Of a stretch of DNA of 64,000 bases, positions 62,020 to 64,000 are shown piece by piece (the stretch's first letter is position 1; every line of letters starts with the position of its first letter). Under the pieces are notes generated by a model, which was not told where the DNA came from, did no database searches, and worked only from the letters and a program-made list of their open reading frames with translations. Source of the stretch: Shewanella sp. SNU WT4 (GTDB taxonomy: Bacteria; Pseudomonadota; Gammaproteobacteria; Enterobacterales; Shewanellaceae); the NCBI RefSeq assembly GCF_006494715.1, contig NZ_CP041151.1, positions 372,001-436,000 on the forward strand, read 5' to 3'. Position numbers and translations under genes: made by a program.

Positions 62020-62700
62020 CTAGTCGATAGTCAGCTCATCAAAGCTAGTAATCTGGCTAAATTCACCGGTGCGAGTGTTAGGCTCACGCACCATTTGGCA
62101 GACTTTCATGCCCGCCGATGCTGCGGCTTTTAATTCGTCCAGATTATCTGATACAAATAAAATCTGCTTACTGGTTAAGCTAATGGTATTGATAATGTTT
62201 TGATAGGCTTGCTTATCAAGCTTGCTGCCAGTACGGGTATCAAAATGACCGTTAAATAGCGGGTTCAAATCACCGCCATCACTGTGGCCAAACAGCATAG
62301 ACTGAGCTTCAGCAGAGCCAGAAGAGAAGCTGTAAATGCGCAGATTCTGTTGCTGATAACGCTTTATCGCTTCAATAAAATCAGGGTAGATATGACCTTT
62401 AAATTCGCCCTTGGCATAGCCTTGTTTCCAAATCATGCCTTGCAGGGTTTTTAGTGGCGTTGCTTTGCGATCTTCGCCAACCCACTGCTGCAAAATAGCG
62501 ATAACTCGGGCAAGGTCAGCTTCAGGTTCAAGCGCGATATCACGCACATCACTCAAACAAAAATCCACTAAGAAATCATTTTGGTGCTGTTGAATAAACT
62601 CAGGCAGCATCTTGGCTGAGTAAGGAAATAGAGTGTTATGGATAAAATCTAAATCGGTTGTCGTGCCTGCGGTATCGACTATGATTGCCCTGATTGTCAT
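62020..62700 (-). CDS. mtnC: MtnC-like enolase-phosphatase, altered motif I
   Basis: The 226-residue HAD protein resembles enolase-phosphatase E1 of methionine salvage ([49 protein letters not shown]). Motif I reads VDTAGTTTD: the nucleophile Asp9 is kept, but the acid at +2 (Glu in DIEGTT) is Ala11. DxAGT is the form seen in phosphonoacetaldehyde hydrolases. Function as E1 is therefore probable but not certain. No other mtn gene is in the window. Confidence 0.82.
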   Translation of the reverse strand: MTIRAIIVDTAGTTTDLDFIHNTLFPYSAKMLPEFIQQHQNDFLVDFCLSDVRDIALEPEADLARVIAILQQWVGEDRKATPLKTLQGMIWKQGYAKGEFKGHIYPDFIEAIKRYQQQNLRIYSFSSGSAEAQSMLFGHSDGGDLNPLFNGHFDTRTGSKLDKQAYQNIINTISLTSKQILFVSDNLDELKAAASAGMKVCQMVREPNTRTGEFSQITSFDELTID

Positions 62701-62979
62701 GCGAACTACTCCAGCCTAAGTCATTTGTTATTTTTGTTACCCAGTGAATTTTGCTTGCCCTTGAGACAGATTAACGGGCGTTAGGTACTGAGTAATGATG
62801 CCTGATCCTAAGCTGAAACGCTTGATTTAGCCAGTGTTTATCAAGCAAAACCTGAGCTAAGTGCCGCCTAAAACTAGTAAAGCCTGTGACTATCTGCCAT
62901 TGTTAATGGTAACTTTTTTTGCGGGTGTAGATTCACAGCAACAGGCTTAGATACTCATAAAGCTTAAGGATAATTATCG
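62701..62979. other. Intergenic region between mtnC-like and BLUF genes
   Basis: These 279 bases hold no supported gene. They must contain the divergent promoters. I see no strong inverted repeat or -35/-10 pair. Confidence 0.4.
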
Positions 62980-63396
62980 ATGGATTTGATACAAATTATT
63001 TACGCTAGTAGCCACAATCAAATGCCGCCTAATGCCATTCGCGCCATGCTTCAGCAAGCGAGTACGGCCAATCAAAATAATCAGATCAGTGGCTTTGTGT
63101 GTGCTGATAATTATTACTTTTTACAGGCTATTGAAGGGGATGCTTACCAAGTCGATAAGCTGTTCGCTGCCATTTGTAACGATACTCGCCACTTTAACAT
63201 TAGTCTTATCAAGCGGCGCGCCATCCCCCAACGTGATTTTGCGCACTGGGGCATGGGCGCTGTGCTGCAGCTTGAAACCCATAAACACTTGCTCGAGTCG
63301 GTACTCCCTGAACCAGAATTTAATCCCTATCAATTAGATAGCTTGCAGAGTATTGCCTTGCTTAAGGGCTTTATGAACTTAAAAACCCTGCGTTAA
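62980..63396 (+). CDS. Stand-alone BLUF blue-light photoreceptor
   Basis: BLUF domains bind FAD and switch a hydrogen-bond network under blue light. The 138-residue protein has the key Tyr8 (IIYAS), Asn31, Gln49 (FLQAIEG), Trp90 and Met92 (HWGMGA). There is no fused output domain, only a 40-residue tail, so it must act on a partner protein. An AAGGATAAT ribosome binding site precedes the ATG. No partner is obvious next to it. Confidence 0.9.
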   Translation: MDLIQIIYASSHNQMPPNAIRAMLQQASTANQNNQISGFVCADNYYFLQAIEGDAYQVDKLFAAICNDTRHFNISLIKRRAIPQRDFAHWGMGAVLQLETHKHLLESVLPEPEFNPYQLDSLQSIALLKGFMNLKTLR

Positions 63397-63453
63397 TCTT
63401 GCGCCTTTTGTCGCCTACGCTTAGTGGCTTGGGCTGTTAAGCGCTAAGCATAT

Positions 63454-64000
63454 TTACTGATGAATAAGCTTGCCCGCTTTTACTGCATGCTTAAACGGAT
63501 TAGTGCCATAACTGTAAGCGAGCTCAGCTGGGTGAGTGATATCCCACAAGCAAAAATCAGCCTGCATACCAACGGCTAAGACGCCGACCTTATCTTCTAT
63601 CCCTAAGGCTTTGGCGGCATGGCGGGTAACGCCTGCTAATGCTTCGGCTGGCGTTAAACGAAATAAGGTGCAGGCCATATTCAGCATCAACAAGGTGGAG
63701 CAAATAGGTGATGATCCTGGGTTATAGTCACTGGCTATCACCATAGGTACTTGGTATTGGCGCAATAGCTCTATGGGAGGCAGTTTAGTTTCCCGCAGAA
63801 AGTAAAACGCGCCCGGTAACAAGGTGGCACAAGTACCGCTAGCAGCAATGGCTTTGACGCCCGCTTCATCTAAATATTCAAGGTGATCCACCGACTTTGC
63901 CCCAAGGCTGGCAGCCAGCTGTGAGCCGCCAAGATTAGATAACTGCTCGGCGTGCAGCTTGATATCAAGACCAGCCGTTTTGGCGGCGCGCAGCAGTTTT
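63454..64000 (-). CDS. hutI: Imidazolonepropionase HutI, N-terminus missing
   Basis: HutI hydrolyses imidazolonepropionate in histidine breakdown. The frame is open to the window edge. Its first readable residues are [20 protein letters not shown], and then [11 protein letters not shown] follows. The HAEQ and DHLEY motifs and the later [10 protein letters not shown] metal-binding segment are intact. About 181 C-terminal residues are present, under half of the usual 405. It is oriented opposite to the BLUF gene. Confidence 0.94.
   Translation of the reverse strand, partial: KLLRAAKTAGLDIKLHAEQLSNLGGSQLAASLGAKSVDHLEYLDEAGVKAIAASGTCATLLPGAFYFLRETKLPPIELLRQYQVPMVIASDYNPGSSPICSTLLMLNMACTLFRLTPAEALAGVTRHAAKALGIEDKVGVLAVGMQADFCLWDITHPAELAYSYGTNPFKHAVKAGKLIHQ

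Overview
The window is a stretch of a gammaproteobacterial chromosome. Gene content and order point strongly to Shewanella: an S10-spc-alpha ribosomal cluster, a split cytochrome c maturation (ccm) locus flanking a cytochrome c5 gene, an rRNA operon, gpmM-envC-ctpA-yibQ, secB-gpsA and hutI. The genus is inferred from protein sequences and synteny recalled from knowledge; no search was run.

Layout. 1-12526: end of the S10 operon (rplD, truncated, to rpsQ), an intrinsic terminator, then the spc operon (rplN to rpmJ, including secY) and the alpha operon (rpsM to rplQ, including rpoA), all on the plus strand. The S4-binding alpha leader is recognisable just before rpsM. 12527-13388 is gene-poor. 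13425-22150: ccmABCDE on the minus strand, scyA (cytochrome c5) on the plus strand, ccmI on the minus strand, and divergently ccmF-ccmG-ccmH plus a further TlpA-like thioredoxin. Together they move heme to the periplasm, chaperone it, reduce apocytochrome cysteines and ligate heme. 22151-27720: an rRNA operon with two promoters, boxA, 16S, 23S, tRNA-Val(UAC) and 5S. The tRNA sits between 23S and 5S and the 16S-23S spacer carries none. 27790-30180: an IS66-family element whose tnpB has an in-frame stop.

30549-39643: ykgJ-like and nsrR (overlapping genes, nitric-oxide sensing); the minus-strand gpmM-envC-ctpA-yibQ group (glycolysis and cell-envelope/division hydrolysis control); a membrane rhodanese, secB, gpsA, and a YhiN-type flavoprotein. 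39736-46361: a CdaR-type regulator followed by a GntP-family permease, glycerate 2-kinase, an enolase and a pyruvate kinase. This is a self-contained route from glycerate to pyruvate. 46581-51603: a three-gene signalling operon of receiver-GGDEF protein, NMT1/THI5-like lipoprotein, and hybrid histidine kinase with receiver and HPt domains.

51748-64000: mogA, a small membrane protein, a GlxA-type AraC regulator, a tightly coupled minus-strand operon of an exported alpha/beta hydrolase with a NatAB-like ABC-2 transporter, a long-chain acyl-CoA synthetase, an aspartate-racemase family protein, an isoprenylcysteine-methyltransferase-like membrane protein, two convergent hotdog thioesterases, an MtnC-like HAD protein with an altered first motif, a stand-alone BLUF photoreceptor, and the 3' part of hutI running off the edge. 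The parts most worth following are the three-gene c-di-GMP phosphorelay, the glycerate cassette, the hydrolase-exporter operon, the tRNA position in the rRNA operon, the MtnC motif change and the tandem repeats before ykgJ-nsrR.
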